A stretch of 10,226 bases of DNA. Origin: Chromera velia. Lineage: Eukaryota > Sar > Chromeraceae. Position numbers and translations under genes: made by a program. The DNA lies in the NCBI GenBank assembly GCA_018398765.1, contig JAHBMJ010004820.1, forward strand, positions 146,190 through 156,415, in the 5' to 3' direction. The notes beneath the pieces are model-generated. The model was not told the origin of the DNA. It did no database searches and saw only the letters and a list, made by a program, of their open reading frames with translations. This document shows positions 1 through 10,226 of the stretch, piece after piece (the stretch's first letter is position 1; every line of letters begins with the position of its first letter).

Positions 1-10220
<10,220 letters not shown>

Positions 10221-10226
10221 GTGGGT

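Overview
The window is a piece of intron-rich nuclear DNA from a microbial eukaryote. I see no bacterial operon, no rRNA or tRNA gene, no CRISPR array and no autonomous transposon. About 19 short exons, all on the + strand, can be placed by GT donors (gtgggt, gtgcgt, gtcagt, gtaagt), acceptors that are mostly TGCAG, and matching reading phases. Together they carry roughly 730 codons, about a fifth of the window. The rest is intron packed with CT, GT, GTCT, GTCG and GAAA/GACA microsatellites. This style and the protein family fit a free-living alveolate, possibly a chromerid such as Chromera velia; that organism guess is inference only.

The exons encode parts of polycystin-2-like (PKD2/TRPP) cation channels. 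Positions 1-2627 hold the C-terminal half of one six-helix unit: the end of the S4-S5 region, S5, pore helix, filter and S6. Positions 3101-3900 hold a charged linker and then the S1 helix of a second unit. Positions 4304-8049 hold the large extracellular polycystin (TOP) domain of that unit, with several N-glycosylation sequons and the typical YSG...TRD...YNGNFDVF stretch. S2 lies at 8492-8659, the S2-S3 loop at 9074-9156, S3 at 9479-9597 and the start of the S3-S4 region at 10126-10220. S4 to S6 of the second unit would lie downstream.

Reading phase is preserved across the junction between the units (2627 to 3101, 3232 to 3578), and I find no convincing gene end or start there. The simplest reading is one gene coding for two concatenated polycystin channel units; two adjacent genes remain possible. 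The first unit has Leu-Gly-Arg where PKD2 has its Leu-Gly-Asp filter.

The most unusual DNA-level pattern is a set of direct repeats at exon 3' ends. At five donor sites (near 1132, 2627, 6228, 8049, 9597) the last part of the exon plus its donor is copied just downstream. Four pairs are separated by a short AT-rich spacer; three of these spacers, and the spacer of a sixth repeat pair just after the donor at 520, carry a common motif (TTTTCATACAG-AATTC or its complement), palindromic in its fullest copy. In two cases (2627 and 8049) the second donor is in frame with an open spacer, so it could add 25 or 39 residues.
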